Positions 33,021-45,561 of a stretch of 64,000 bases of DNA are shown in pieces (the stretch's first letter is position 1; the number at the start of each line of letters is the position of its first letter). Where the stretch lies: contig CAJFCV020000006.1 of NCBI GenBank assembly GCA_904066235.2, positions 12,028,001 to 12,092,000 of the forward strand. The letters run 5' to 3'. The notes beneath the pieces are model-generated. The model made no database searches, was not told the origin of the DNA, and saw only the letters and a program-made list of their open reading frames with translations. Origin of the DNA: Bursaphelenchus xylophilus. Lineage: Eukaryota > Nematoda > Chromadorea > Rhabditida > Aphelenchoididae. A program made the translations under genes and the position numbers.

Positions 33021-36000
33021 TCATTGATATCGAGGTGGTTGATACATATTCTGTGGCATTTGAGGCGGCATCGCGCGCATTTGCACCTGATTCGGATTTA
33101 TTATGGTGCCAGGAGGCATCATGTTTGGCTGTGTGCCGATTAGGCCTTGAGGCATTTGCTGGATGAACTGGCGCTGGACCATTTGTGGAGGCATACCTTG
33201 AACTAAAACAAGGTCGGGATTCCATAGAAAAATAAATAAAAAAGGCGGTTTTTTGATACTATTATAGTCCGTCAAGGCATGTAGTAACTCATTAGAATAT
33301 CGTTTTCATCAATTTCCGACGTTTTTCCATCAATTTTGACTTTATATTCCACTTGACAAAAAAAAAAAATTCATGGCAAATTTTTATCTATTTTCTAGGA
33401 TTTTTGACCTCGTGACCGTCCAAACATTTCTATAGATTCTCATAATCGAAAACAGTCTTCATTTTTTTTATCAAATACCAAAAATTTTTACATTATTCAT
33501 GAGCTAAAGACCAAATTTTAGACATTTTGATGATAAACCACAGTCCAGTGGCAAAAAACGTACCATTTTGCATCCGAGAAGTATCAAAAAATGTCGCAAA
33601 ATACCTCCCTCTCCAAGTGAAAACACTTCGTTTTGAAGGGCTCTCACAAAGAGGGCCCTTCAACACGCCTTTGAAATCGGATTTTTTCACTTGGAGAGGG
33701 AGGTATTTTGCTACATTTCTTGGTACTTCCTGGCTGCAAACGGTACGTTTTTTGCCACTGGATCAGGTCCGTAACTGTAGTTTATCATCAAAATGTCTAA
33801 CATTTGGTCTTTAGCTCATGAATAATGTTAAAATCTTTGATATTTGATAAAAAAATGAAGACTGTTTTCGATTATGATGGTCTATAGAAATTCTTGGACG
33901 GTTAGGAGGTCAAAAATCCCAGAAAATAGATAAAAATTTGCCATGAATAACATTCTTTTGGGTCAAATGGAATATAAAGTCAAAATTGATGGAAAATCGT
34001 CGGAAATTGATAAAAAAGATATTCTAATGAGTTACTACACGCCTTGACGGACTATAATAGAATTTCTACCAATTTCCACCTGCTCTCTACTACAATATCC
34101 GCGCCTCTTCCAATTACCTTGTTGCTGCTGTTGTGGGTGTGCCATTCGAACCTGTTGGTGTTGATGGAACAGTGGGATGTTTTGAGCCTGTTGTGGATGC
34201 ATTTGCATCTGATTCGGATGGTATTGAACTCGTTGTACTTGAGGATTACTCTGCTCCGGTTTCACTTGCCGAACATTGAAATGATGTTGTTGTGGGGGTT
34301 GCTGAGGATGTTGTGGGTAGTTGAGCGGAATCATCGACGGATTTGCCGGGTGTTGATGGAGTTGTTGCGGATTCTGGGTGGCTTGCATATAAGTTGGCGG
34401 GGCCTGTGGAAGGCATGGCTGTGGTTGTGTAAGGGCCTCCTAAATGTAGTAGATGTAACCATATTTTTCTAAGAAAAAATATCACACAATATGACCACGT
34501 ATTTTACAAATTTTATATGGAAAAGCGGTTGTTTTAGGACCAATTTTAATTTCAGCCAGGGCGCGAGCTGCGTGAAAAATTTCGTTGTTATGGCCATAAT
34601 TTTGGACAACAACTATGTTTTTGCTTCCCCACTAAACCAAACAACGTATCTTAGGATTGTTATTGTATTGCCTTCATTTTTAATTGAGTCCAGGGCGCGA
34701 GCTGCGCTGAGCGGATTTCTGAGTTTTACGTATTTTCCCAATCCGCAACGCAATTTCCGATAAACATACGTCCTTATAAAGCCCATACAGCCCGCACTAC
34801 TTACAGTTTTGATCTTTTTCAGCGGCGGTGCTACCATTTCAGGGGCTTGTTGGAGTGGCCCTCTCACCACATCCTCATCCTTCATAAATTGCCGACGTTC
34901 GTACGGGATTTTGTCGCCATTGAACACGTCCACTGTGGGGAAAGGCGGTTCCTTGAAGAACGGATGCCTCAGGGCGTCTTCGGCGGTCAAGCGGCGAGTC
35001 GGGTCCATGGTTAACATCTTTTCGAGCAGGTCGAATTGCTGGTTGTCGGTGGGCAGTTTCTTCGACTCGATGTACTTTTTCAGCGAGCAGTTGGCGAAAC
35101 TGAAGGCATTCGAGCTTATTTTATCTATTTTAATCGTGAAAACTTTCGAAATTTCAAAAAATTTTTAAATTCCCGCCAATTTTGGCATTCTGTTTTAAGC
35201 GCCATAAAATGCAAAAAATGGTTGGAAAATAGCAAATAAAGCTCTAATAAACTATTTATAAGCCAAAATTGAGGTTACTTTAAATTTTTGATAAATTTTT
35301 ATACTATCCATGAACATGGATAATATAAAAAGTGGGTCAAAAATTCAAAATAATGGCAATTCAAGCCAGTAGATTACCTTTTAGTGCCTTCTTCGATATA
35401 TTACAAATACTCTTTATCATTCTGCGGCACTTAAAACAAAGTTTTTTCCAACAAAACGCGACCAGCTCTACGTAAAATCTAATTCTCACCTGTTCCTTCT
35501 GAATTCCGCTTGCAATTTCAGGTATTCCGGCATGTTCTTGAGGTCAGGCCATTCCGCTTCACTCGGATATCCCATCACATTGAATATCTTGCCCAATTGC
35601 TCTTGATTATAGGGGGTTTGTGCCTTCAAGTCATCGTCTCGACTCAGAAATACCGGTTCATTCGTTAGGAGTTCACCGAAAATGCAGCCAATCGCCCAGA
35701 TATCAATGGCTTTCGTATAATGTTTGGCGCAGAGTAAGAGTTCTGGCGCGCGGTACCAGTAGGTCACCACGACCGGGTCCACGTCGTAAAACGAGCGCAG
35801 CGGGTTGTAGAAGACTCTGGCGAAGCCCATGTCCGCGATCTTGACGCGGCCCCGGTCCAACAGATTGTCGCAGTCGCCCATCACCAAAATATTCGCCGGC
35901 TTCAGGTCGCGATGCAGGATCCAGTTGCTGTGCAGGTAGTTGATGCCTTCGAGGATCTGATACATCAGCGACTTGAGCATTCGCCGCTCCACGTGGAATG

Positions 36001-37060
36001 GGGTCTTGTTCTTGCGGCAATCGCGATGAGTTTTGATGATGTTCCAGAGGTCGTATTCGGCGTAGTCGAAGAGCAACCAGACTTTTCGTTCGGGCGTCAG
36101 GAACACCTGCTGAAGCTTGATCACGTTGGGATGGCTGAAAAACGCGGGAAATTCGTCTTTTGCGCAGGGTGGTTCAGCCGAAGCTTCCATCATTATTTCA
36201 AGCATTTCTCCGCCAATAATGCACCAGTTTCTATAAAATTTATTTCAAATTGAAGCTGAGATATCCCATTTTTTGTCCACCAAATACCACGGGCCCAAGT
36301 TCACGGAGGCTCCCGTACTGATCTTTGACATTTTCATTCCAAATTTTGGACTCCGAAATCGGTGAAACTTATACATTTTTTTGCAATGATTTTCAATTGA
36401 GTCTGAGGTACCCAATTTCTTAATGAAACTCAATTGAAAATCAATGCAAAATTTTCAATGTTTCATCGATTTCGGACTCCAAAATCCGGAATGAAAATTT
36501 CAAGGGTCAGTACGGGAGCCTCCGAGAACTGGGCCCGTGATATTTGGTGGACAGAAAATGGGGTACCTCAGCTTCAATTTGATATAAATTTTAAAGAAAT
36601 TGATGCATTATTGGCGGAGATATACTTGAAATAGGGATGGCAGCTTCGGCTGAACTACCCTTTATAGTCCATCAAAGCGAAAAAAATGTTCATGCACTTA
36701 ATGAAGATACTAATAGACGTATATGTTTCACCCGCATCTAAAATCGAAAGCACAAGAAACACACTTACTTCAGCTCTCTCAACAAGGTGATCTCCCGGAC
36801 CGAGGACATCGTAAAGCCGGCGGTTTCGATCATCTTCAACGCGAAATACCTCTTTCCTCCCTGCTCCGGTCTTCGCATTCTGGCCTTGAAAACATGGCCG
36901 TACGTGCCCTTTCCGACCTAGAAATTAAATGAGAATAAGAAACTAAAGATCAAAATCTGAAAAAATCGTAAAATCTCACCTTGCAGTTTTCGAACTCGAA
37001 CTGATCCTCCACATTGGCGCGGCGTTTCTCCAGCTCCAGCCGGAACCGAGCGTCTATCAT
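33021..37060 (-). CDS. cdk-8: CDK8-family Mediator kinase, paralogue A
   Basis: Six exons (minus): 37060-36980, 36917-36769, 36134-35490, 35099-34805, 34439-34118, 33202-33021. Phases 0, 2, 2, 0 and 1 give 557 residues. The kinase domain has the Gly loop [12 protein letters not shown], Lys in [21 protein letters not shown], the CDK8-type [15 protein letters not shown] and [15 protein letters not shown]8 pairs with cyclin C in the Mediator kinase module to regulate RNA polymerase II. Differences from copy B and human CDK8: TMSSVREI replaces SMSACREI in the C-helix, and [14 protein letters not shown] replaces [15 protein letters not shown] in the activation segment. The tail is His/Gln/Pro-rich and ends PPRYQ. 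The start ATG follows an in-frame upstream stop. Probably a diverged tandem duplicate. Confidence 0.95.
33255..34060. repeat. Inverted repeat in cdk-8A intron 5 with a MITE at its centre
   Basis: ACTATTATAGTCCGTCAAGG at about 33258 is mirrored by CCTTGACGGACTATAATAG near 34040. Arms of about 275 bp contain ATAAAAATTTGCCATGAA and its complement. The centre is a CAGT(GACGGACCTGAT)CCAGTGGC-family MITE, 33541-33777, with an intact right end but a left end missing about 12 bp. Confidence 0.9.
36165..36662. mobile_element. Diverged MITE copy of the CAGGGTGGTTCAGCC family (about 498 bp)
   Basis: The left end is intact (CAGGGTGGTTCAGCCGAAGC), the right end decayed (GCTGAACTACCCTTTA). The arms mirror each other around 36415, including GGGCCCAAGTTCACGGAGGC. 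It lies in cdk-8A intron 2, about 30 bp from the acceptor of exon 3, without clear TA duplications. Confidence 0.88.
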
Positions 37061-40000
37061 ACCGTTCGCTTCATACACTTGTTTTTATCCATTACGGCGA
37101 AAAAAGAGGAAGAAAATAGAAAATAATCGCTGTCAAAAATTATTGCGTCCAAACGGACGCGCGTCTCTCGCTTCGAAGGCGGCGATTTTCTCGTTGCGTC
37201 CCGGTTTCCGAGAGCGGCTGGTCTCGCGAGAAGGACAAGATTAAAAGGAACTTTTTTATTCCTTGGACTCAGTAGTGAAGAGGATGTTCGTACACTTTGT
37301 TTGAAACATGACGAGGACGTGCTTCTCCAAATTTTCCATGCATTGCGCGCCTAAACAAGGCATGCATCCGCTTTCCCTGCCTATACCCCGTCTCTGTGCT
37401 GATCCTATTGTCTATTCGAATCCTGATCCTATCTCATATCCGTATCAATTCCCCCTCAATCCTCATTCTTACTCTCCGCGACCCCGTAGGTCGGAATACT
37501 TCCTCAACACAATCAAGATACAATAACTCGCAACACGACTAGGGCTCGAGACTTCGCAGCCTGCGGCTGCTCACGTCTCTCGGGCAGCTATGCGGATAAA
37601 GACAGCTTTGCGCGCGATTTGGACCTATTCAACGTCGAAAACCAACGTAAAGTCGCCTATGTGGAAGAAACGCTCGCCAAAGCTTTGCCGACGGCCTCCG
37701 GCCGCGGCAGAAAAACGCTACGCGTTTGACTGAGCCTAGTGGAAAGTTTCAGCGCTCAAAACGCTATGCCGACCTTGTTTTAGATCGAAAAGTTAAAATC
37801 GCTAAGCTTACCCGAATCGCTAAGTCAGTCCCAGATCGCTAAGCCCGGTTAAAGCGCCCGCCGGCATGAGGCGACGGCCTACGGCCGCCGCGAGACTATG
37901 TTTTGTTACCTAAAATAATTTTCTTCCACCAAAAGTTGATCAAAAACACTTTCAGTAACCAAAAATCAACTAAAAAATGGACTCAGCGCTCAAAGGTATC
38001 CTAAGATACCATTTTTCCCGAAATCCCCATGAAATTTGGCCCTAAAACGGCCAAACCCCGAGAATCCAGGACCAAAAAAAAATAATTTTACAAAAATTTC
38101 TCGAAAAAATCCAGAAAACCCCGTCATGACGTGTCACGACGACCGTTTCCTTACCGCCCTCTTCACACACAGCACTCTCTCCGTCTGATCTCTGACCAAA
38201 ATCGAAAGAGAAAACATTTCTCTAACCACCCTCCACCCCTTTCCCACTCTCTCTTTTCTCCCGCCAAACGAAGAAGGAAGCGGTTCTCTGCCCGCTCTCT
38301 CTCTTCCCCGCGCTCTTTTTTTGTGTTTTCGGGAATGGAAGTCGGCGTTTTTTCAAAACTGGCACTTGTTGCACTAAAAGTACCGGGGAAAAGGATACGA
38401 CTATGTCCGAAATGACATGGAGATTCCGAATATGTAACTTTTAGACCGATTGTAATTGGAAATTTTCGAGTTTTGGTCGATTTTGTGATTATGTAAATTT
38501 TGATTTTTTTTTTTCGTTCCAAATATCTTACCAAAAAGTTGGATGTTACTACTGAGGTTTTGCATACTTCTCAGAAGTCTAAATACGAAGTGCACCTGAG
38601 AGCGGGATTTTTCGATTTCGACCTTGTTTTTCAGATAACGTAACTTTCGCCAAAGTAAGCAAAATCCAAAAATTTTGAAATTCGAATATTGCTCTCGCAG
38701 TTTGGTCGTATTTTAGAATTCGATTGCCGTTTCTGTAGCAGTTCAGTGTGCTGAATACGATAGAGGAAACAAAAATTCAAAAAAATTCCATCTCATGCCC
38801 TGAGGGCCGAAATTCGGCCAAAATTAAAAACTTTTTTTTGATGACCCAGTGCACAGCGAACACGGAACCCAGCGACCTGAAACTTCGCATGATGGTAGTT
38901 TGGTTTGTCGACTATCACATACAGCAAGTCAGGTTTTCAAAGATCGCTTCTTGCCCTGAGGGGATCTTTTTGAAAAAGGTGCCCATTTTTCGGCCGAAAT
39001 TTCCGGATGCTCTGCCGGCCGTAGTTCGAGAGATACGAACGTGGTGTAAGCGGGTAAATTGTAGAGCTCTTCGAGCTCTACAATCTATAGTCGGGCACTT
39101 TTGACATTGTTGTTGACCATCCGGGGTAAAAATTTGAAAAACTGAAAATTTGAAAAATTTGAAAAATCGACTTTTTTTGGCGAAACTGGTTCTGAGAGAT
39201 GACGATGACTACAGGTCCAAAAACAATTGAGGACAATCTTCGGGCAAAAAAAATAAGATTTGCGAGTGATTTTTTTGAATTTCGATCTAGGAGCCGAGAA
39301 CGAATTGTTTGAATTTTGCACTGTGCAAATCGGATTTTTTACAGTAAGCCATAACTAAAATACGAAGGCGAGTACGGGAATGAAAGACACGTACTAATAG
39401 GAAGTCGGGTACGCAGAATTCAATGGAATCAAAAAAATCCAGAAAATCCGTCATCATGACGGGGTTTTCTGGAAGTGTAAGTTTGTACATGGCCGTATCT
39501 ACACATACATTGAGATATCTCTTAGTTATGAATTTGCTTTCCCGATATGGACCTGTAGAAGCTTGCATTTCAATATTCCCCGGTCTAATTAAAAGATACG
39601 AAAAAAGGTCTTTTTTTGAGATTTTTTTCGTAAATTTTGAAATTTCGAAAAAATCTCGAGAGTGATTGTCCCATTGTGTACCATACGCGACGAAACCAAA
39701 ATTCAAGTCGATACCTATAAAACAAAGCGAGATATGGTAGCTCAAAGTTTTGACTTTTCGTGACGTCATAGGTCACTCAAAATTGAAAATTTCGAAAAAT
39801 TTTTTCAAATTTATGATGAGACAGTCTTAAGCAACCCCCATGCCAAAAATCAAGTCAATCGGAGCAAAACAAAAAAGAAACCAAAAACCCTATGAATACT
39901 TGTATTTTTTTTTAGATTCGATTGCTTAGTTATTTTTTATTCTTAGTAACGACAATACCAAATACTGTAAAAATTTCACAAGTGAAACACCCTGGATCCG

Positions 40001-40073
40001 ACCGTTCTCCTAGGTTCCACAATCGCTTTGGAAATAAAAAAATGTTTGTCTTGTTCTGTCTTCTGAACGGAGT
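37061..40073. other. Upstream region of cdk-8A; mixed non-coding DNA
   Basis: 37140-37900 is GC-rich and contains two hairpin-prone sites (GACGGCCTCCGGCCGCGGC near 37690 and CGACGGCCTACGGCCGCCGCG near 37873); its origin is unknown. 38150-38330 is a pyrimidine/TCTC-rich tract. 38400-39900 holds A/T-rich DNA with several open frames (for example - 39287-39769) that have no recognisable domain. One GCACTGTGC is present at about 39318. No gene is called. Confidence 0.4.
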
Positions 40074-40395
40074 TCAGAACACTCCCCCGCCGAGAATCTT
40101 CTCTATATGCTCCCGAGCTCTTCGCTGTACGTCCCGGTATTGAGCTCCAATGTTCAATCCCTTCATTGGGGATCCCATTCCAATGATTAATCGGTCCTCC
40201 CTAACCCGGCGGTTCAATTTATCAACGTACTCCTTTTCCGAGTTTGAGTGGATTACCTGTAGCAACAACATCAGACGTCGTGGATCTAATTTAAAGTACG
40301 GATCCAGGAATCATAACAGCTCGTTGAACATCTTCTCGACGTCTCACCACAACGTATGCCCTGATCGGGTTGCTTTTCCAACACCGTTTATTTAA
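40074..40395 (-). pseudogene. Coding-like relic of unknown origin
   Basis: The minus strand reads open for about 65 codons (LLLQVIHSNSEKEYVDKLNR ... YRDVQRRAREHIEKILGGG) and can be read further upstream through one in-frame TGA (VGKATRSGHTLWWDVEKMFN before it, LDPYFKLDPRRLM after it). The amino-acid pattern looks protein-coding, but the TGA interrupts it and no start is seen. DPRRLMLLL is faintly like the DPRSLRRLLDSL stretch of the innexin-like gene, which is not enough for an assignment. It could also be a last exon whose partner was lost. Confidence 0.3.
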
Positions 40396-40498
40396 TTTAA
40401 TCTCCACTACAGTAAAAGTCAAGTGAATAGGTATATATACATTACGCTGACTTCGCGCACAATGTTAAATAAAAAATACGTTATAATACATTTGCAGT

Positions 40499-43400
40499 CT
40501 ACTGGTATCTTGGCTGCTGGTTCATAAACTGTTGGTTTTGCCCTTGCATCATTTGGGGATTGTAACCCTGCCTCATTTGGGGCTGCATGTTGCCTTGTGG
40601 CATGTTGCCTTGTGGCATATTGCCCTGCGGCATATTTCCCTGCACCATGTTGGGGTTGCCGCGCATTGCCTGCTGTTGGGCGTATTGACGTTGTTGCATC
40701 GCTAGAAGCAAAATTTAATAACCTTTTTAGTTCATTGCAAGACATTCGAAGCTAGCGACTCTTCCGGTCAAAGCAAACCCTACTGAGCTGGCCTCCAGGT
40801 TTGATAGCAAAAGCTGTCGCGGAAACAATAACTATTACTAATTGTGGTGAAATGCGTTTTTGAGTTGCAAAAGGTCGCTGATAAATGTGAAAACTGCTCC
40901 ATCTTCAAACATGTATTATTAGTTTTCAAAAGTGGAGCAGTTTTCTCTTTATCAGCGGCCTTTCGCAACTCAAAAAAAAGTATTTCAAACGATATCACAT
41001 CAATCCTATCTCCACAATTGGGTAATAGTTATTGTTTCCAGCTTTTGCTATCAAATCTGGAGGTCAGATCAGTAGGGTTTGCTTTGACCGGAAGAGTCGC
41101 GAGCTTCGAACTTCCTATCTCCACAAATCGGCAATACTCATTGTTTCCGCGAGATTTTTTTATCAGTCTGTCGGGAAAATAATGAGCGCCCCGTCGCATC
41201 GCCGCAGAGAAAATGAAATGTATCGTGCCAAAATCAGATTTCTTTTCACTTCAGTGACACGATCGGCGCAGCATGCTCACTATCAGTCTGTCGGGAAAAT
41301 AGTGGGAGCCACGTCGTTGCGGTAATCGCGTCGCTGAAGTGAAAAGCAATTTGACGTTGTCGCGACACAATTCATTTTCTCTGCGGCGATGCGATTTTCG
41401 ATGCGACAGAGCGCTCTACTTTCGCGACAGACTGCTAAAAAGGTGGGAGTGTCCTGATTCTTTTCAATTTTTTATGGCCACAAACTGTGCCGTGACTCTC
41501 AAAAATCCAACTACCTTGTTGCTGAGCCATCATGTTCTGTTGCGGTGGCATTTGCCGCATTTGTTGGGGTTGCTGTTGATGGGGTTGCATTTGCGGCGGC
41601 GGCATGTTTTGGCCCATGAACTGACGCTGTTGTTGTAGGTTGGGATTGGGCATTTCCTGCTTGACTTGGGCGAATTGTTGGGGCTGCATGTTTTGTTGGT
41701 CGTAATGGAATGCGTTGCGCTGCGCGTTCATTTGCTGTTGCGGCATTTGTTGCGGAGGCATTTTGGGCTGCGGCGGGTTGTTTTGCGGGAACCCTTGCAT
41801 GGAATTCATGGGCATTTCTGCAAAAATGCGAGCTGATTTCGAAAAATCATCAATTTTGGAGGGGTAAACTCTACCGCGTTTTCGTCTCGAATCAAGCCAA
41901 AAAACCTTTCGAAATTCCATTTGAGCTTTCCTCTTGGCTCTTCCACAAACTTACGTTGCTGCGGTGCCTGTGGCATTCCCATTTGTGGGTTCCTTTGAGG
42001 TGGCTGGTTCTGCATTTGAGGCGGTTGTTGGGCCTGTTGGTTCATCATGGGCGGGTTCTGCTGATAGGACATGTTCATGTTCGGCTGCGGCATCATGTTC
42101 ATCGGCTGGGTGGGCATGGAATGGGCGGGCATTTGCTGATGTTGTACTTGGGTGGCCTGAACGTAATCCGGAGGTGGGGGCGGAGCGGGTTGGGTCTGCA
42201 TGGCTGGTGGGTTGCGGAAGTTCATTGGCTCTTGTTTTAGTTGGAAGGGGTCCTGGAGTTGAGAACATATGAATTTGAATTCATTTCAAAACCAAAAATT
42301 TTCGAAATTGATATAAACTGGGTAGTGTGTCAAACGGCAACCCTAAGAATTCATTCAAAATATGCCTACACACTCTACATGGTCCTCATTTCAATCGCTG
42401 AAAATTTTAGCCGGCGATTTACAGCCACAGCCGAGATATTCAGCGGTCTTTGCAGACGAGAGACTATGGGAAATGAGGAGAGACGGTCAGAGAAAAGTTT
42501 TTTTGCCGTAAATACTTTGATTTTTCCCGGAAAATTTTTTTTTGAATAAAGTTTTTCCGGGCAAATCCAAAGTATTTACGGAAAAAAGTTTTTTTCTCTG
42601 ACCGTCTCTCCTCATTTTCCATAGTCTCTTATCTGCAAAGATCGTTGAATATCTCGGCTTTGGCTGTAAACCGTCGGCTAAACTTTTCAGGGATTGAAAT
42701 GAGGACTATCTAGAGTTTGTAGGCATAATTTGAAGGAATTCTTTGAGTTGGCGTTTGATCACTACCCAGTTTTGTATCAATTTTGAAAATTTTTGTTTTT
42801 AGAACGGAGGGACCTCAAAAAAAAATTTTTTTTGAGGTCCTAAACCCCCAAAAACAAATAAAAAATCCCCCACCATCTTGATTCTCTTATTGGCGGGCCC
42901 TTCCAGGCCGCTCTGCGGTTGTTGTTGCATGACATTGTGGATTGGCGGTTGGATATGCTTCGAAGCCGAGGCTTTATCATCCGCGTCGTCATTCATAAAG
43001 CTTCGCTTTTCGTACGGGATATTCCGGCTCGCGAAAACATCCTCCGTTGGGAGGGGCTCCTCCTTGAAGTAGGGGTGTTCCATGGCGTCGTAGGCGGTGA
43101 TTCGCTTCAGTGGGTCCATGGTGAGCATTTTTTGGAGCAGGTCGAATTGCAGGTTGTCCGTCTTGATCTTCTTGTGCTCCATGTGGTTTTTGAGGGAGCA
43201 GTTGGCGAAACTGAACAGGAAATTTGAAAATTTCGGATTTTTTGGTAATGTAGTAGACAAAAATTTCAAAAAAACTTGAGGAATTTTTTAGTGAAGCTCG
43301 AAAAAAAGGCAAGGTTTTTAGATCGAAATTGTTAAAATCATTTTTTTCAAACATTTCGAGCTAAAAATCTCGCTTCTTCCTGCCACAGTGGGGAACCTGA

Positions 43401-45141
43401 CCTAGTGGCAAAAAACGTACCATTTTGCATCCGGGAAGTATCAAAAATGTGGCAAAATGCTTCCCTCTCCAAGTCCCTCATAAAAAGAGCGAATGCGCTT
43501 TTGACATCGGAGTTTTTCCACTTGGAGAGGGAAGCATTTTGCCACATTTTTGATATCTCCCGGATGCAAAATGGTACGTTTTTGCCACACTTAAACCGGA
43601 ACTTTATAAGACACCCTTTTTGAACCCCTGGCCGCCCCAAATCCCATCCCATTCCCTCCCTCAGAACCTACTTGCTTCTCTTGAACTCGGCTTGAAGTTT
43701 CAGATACTCGGGCATTTTCTTCAAGTCGGGCCAGTCCGCTTCGGTGGGGTAGCCCATGACGGTGAAGATTTTGTTCAATTGGTCCGGATGATAGGGGCTG
43801 GAGGCCTTGATGTCCTCTTCGCGGCACATAAACATCGGCTCGGACATCAGCAGCTCGGCGAAAATGCAGCCAATCGCCCAGATATCAATGCCTTTCGTGT
43901 AATGTTTAGCGCAAAGTAGAAGTTCTGGGGCGCGATACCAAAACGTCACCACCACCGGGTCCAGGTCAGCCAGCGGTTTCAATGGGTTGTAAAAAACCCG
44001 GGCAAAGCCCATATCCGCGATTTTCACGCGTCCCCGCTCCAGGCCCGTGCCCTCGCCCATCACCAAGATGTTCGCCGGCTTCAGGTCGCGATGCAAAATC
44101 CAGTTCGAGTGCAGGTAGTGGATGCCGTCCAGGATCTGATACATCAGACTCTTGACCATCGACTTGGCCACGATTATCTGCTTCTTGTTCGTCTTGCTGC
44201 TGCGGTGGGTCTTGATGATGTGCCAGAGGTCGTGTTCGGCGTAGTCGAACAGCAGCCAGACCTTGCGTTCGGGCGTCAGGTAGACGCGTTGCAGTTTGAT
44301 CAGGTTGGGATGACTGGAAAATTGCTAATTTTCAAGCAAATTTTTTTTTGAAAATCACAAAATTTTTCCAATTTTTTAATATTTTTTCAAAAAAAATTGT
44401 CGGCCACCCCTTGCCATAGCCTCTAAATCACAAATCAAACTTTTTTACAGACCCAGCCACCTTTTTCAGCTATTATTTTACCTTATTTTACTCAAAGTTT
44501 TTGAAAATATCCACTTTTTTTTTAAAAAAATTTCAAAATTTCCTATTTTTTTTTCAAAATTTCCTAAAAAAAATAGTTTTTCAACCAAAAACTCACTTCA
44601 GCTCTCTCAGCAACGAAATTTCTCGACATGCCGACATCGAAAACCCCACGCCTTCGATCAATTTCAGGGCGAAATACATCTTCGTTTCCTTGCCGGGCTT
44701 GTTCGACGTGGCTTTGTAGACGTGGCCATAGGTTCCGCGGCCAACCTGAAGGTCGGAAATTGATCAAAACTAACTAATTCGCTTTAAAATCTTCAAATTT
44801 CTGGTGGATTTCATTATTTTCCGGGATTTCTTGCAAAATCCACAAAATTCCCGATAAAAATGTAGAAAAAACAAAAATACACTTCGTATTTTACAACTTC
44901 AAGACCTTACAATACTTTTATATCCCATTTCCTTTATCCTCCCATCAATTACAGGCTTCCTTTCGTCCAAAAATTTGACAATTTCACCATTTTTACCTTG
45001 TTTTAGGCTAAAATCAGGTAAAAACCGCTCAAAAAATTTTACCTTGCTGTTTTCGAATGTGAATTCCTCTTCGACCTTGTCTCTGGTCCTGTTCAGTTCT
45101 TCCCGGAAGCCGGCGTCGATCATGCAGCCGGTATTCGACAT
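40499..45141 (-). CDS. cdk-8: CDK8 Mediator kinase, paralogue B (canonical copy)
   Basis: Seven exons (minus): 45141-45043, 44745-44597, 44313-43672, 43210-42874, 42252-41955, 41817-41515, 40701-40499. Phases 0, 2, 2, 0, 1 and 1 give 676 residues. All CDK8 marks are present: [28 protein letters not shown] (cyclin C-facing helix), [49 protein letters not shown] and the C-lobe motif [12 protein letters not shown]. The long tail is Gln/Met/Pro-rich with four NMPQG-type repeats and ends QPRYQ. Introns 1-4 fall at the same positions and phases as in copy A, proving tandem duplication; copy B has one more tail exon. The ATG directly follows TTTTTAG and lies 421 bp after the gad-1 stop, suggesting trans-splicing of a downstream operon gene. 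Confidence 0.96.
40745..41112. mobile_element. Palindromic element in cdk-8B intron 6
   Basis: AGCTAGCGACTCTTCCGGTC at the left end is mirrored by GACCGGAAGAGTCGCGAGCT at the right. The arms include AAAACTGCTCCA and its complement around a centre near 40925. Confidence 0.88.
41161..41445. mobile_element. MITE with CAGTCTGTCGGGAAAAT end
   Basis: TATCAGTCTGTCGGGAAAAT occurs at 41161 and again at 41281, and a degenerate complement (TTTCGCGACAGACTGCTA) closes the element near 41436. GCGATGCGACGGG/CCCGTCGCATCGC-type and CACTTCAGTGACACGATC/GTCGCTGAAGTG segments mirror each other. Looks like one MITE with an internal duplicate or a nested copy. Confidence 0.7.
42290..42805. repeat. Diverged inverted repeat in cdk-8B intron 4
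   Basis: AGAGACTATGGGAAATGAGG (42460) mirrors CCTCATTTTCCATAGTCTCT (42610). The outer arms (GATATAAACTGGGTAGTG; CACTACCCAGTTTTGTATC) and GGTCCTCATTTCAATC also match. The centre near 42550 is CCCGGAAAAATTTTTTTTTG. Substitutions in the arms show it is old. Confidence 0.88.
43386..43595. mobile_element. MITE copy of the 17238-17875 family
   Basis: CAGTGGGGAACCTGACC, then GTGGCAAAAAACGTACCATT and CATCCGGGAAG, mirrored by CTCCCGGATGCAAAATGG. The right end is decayed. It lies in cdk-8B intron 3. Confidence 0.85.
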
Positions 45142-45561
45142 CTAAAAATCAAATTATATTACACATGACTAATATAAATTTTTCTCGATTTCGATGGCTA
45201 AACCAATCCAAAACGTGGGGAATTTGCTTCAAATCCCAAAATAGGACGCTACAATCCCCCCACGTCTTTAAATCACAAGAATTTTGAAAAAAAATATATT
45301 ACACATGACAAAAAAATAACGAAATTTTATCAATTTCAATGTCCAAACCAACCTAAAAAGCCGTCAAATGCTCTCTCAAGTAATTTCTAATACATTATAC
45401 ATAACAATGCATCAAAAAATCATCAAAATTCAAGTAATCAAGGTCAAAAACCAGGTAAAATCAAATAAAACCCAAAAATCTTTTCCATTTCCTTCGATTA
45501 TCTTATTAAAATGCCAACAAATAAGTTACAAACAGTGTAATCAACAATGTGGAGCGGAAAT

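Noticed and set aside
35620..36020. Open frames opposite or shifted within cdk-8A exon 3, and similar ones in cdk-8B and syf-1 exon 5
   Set aside because: Other-frame shadows of conserved kinase or HAT exons.
39287..39769. 160-codon minus-strand frame downstream of cdk-8A
   Set aside because: No domain, simple A/T-rich composition, and no supported splice or start signals.
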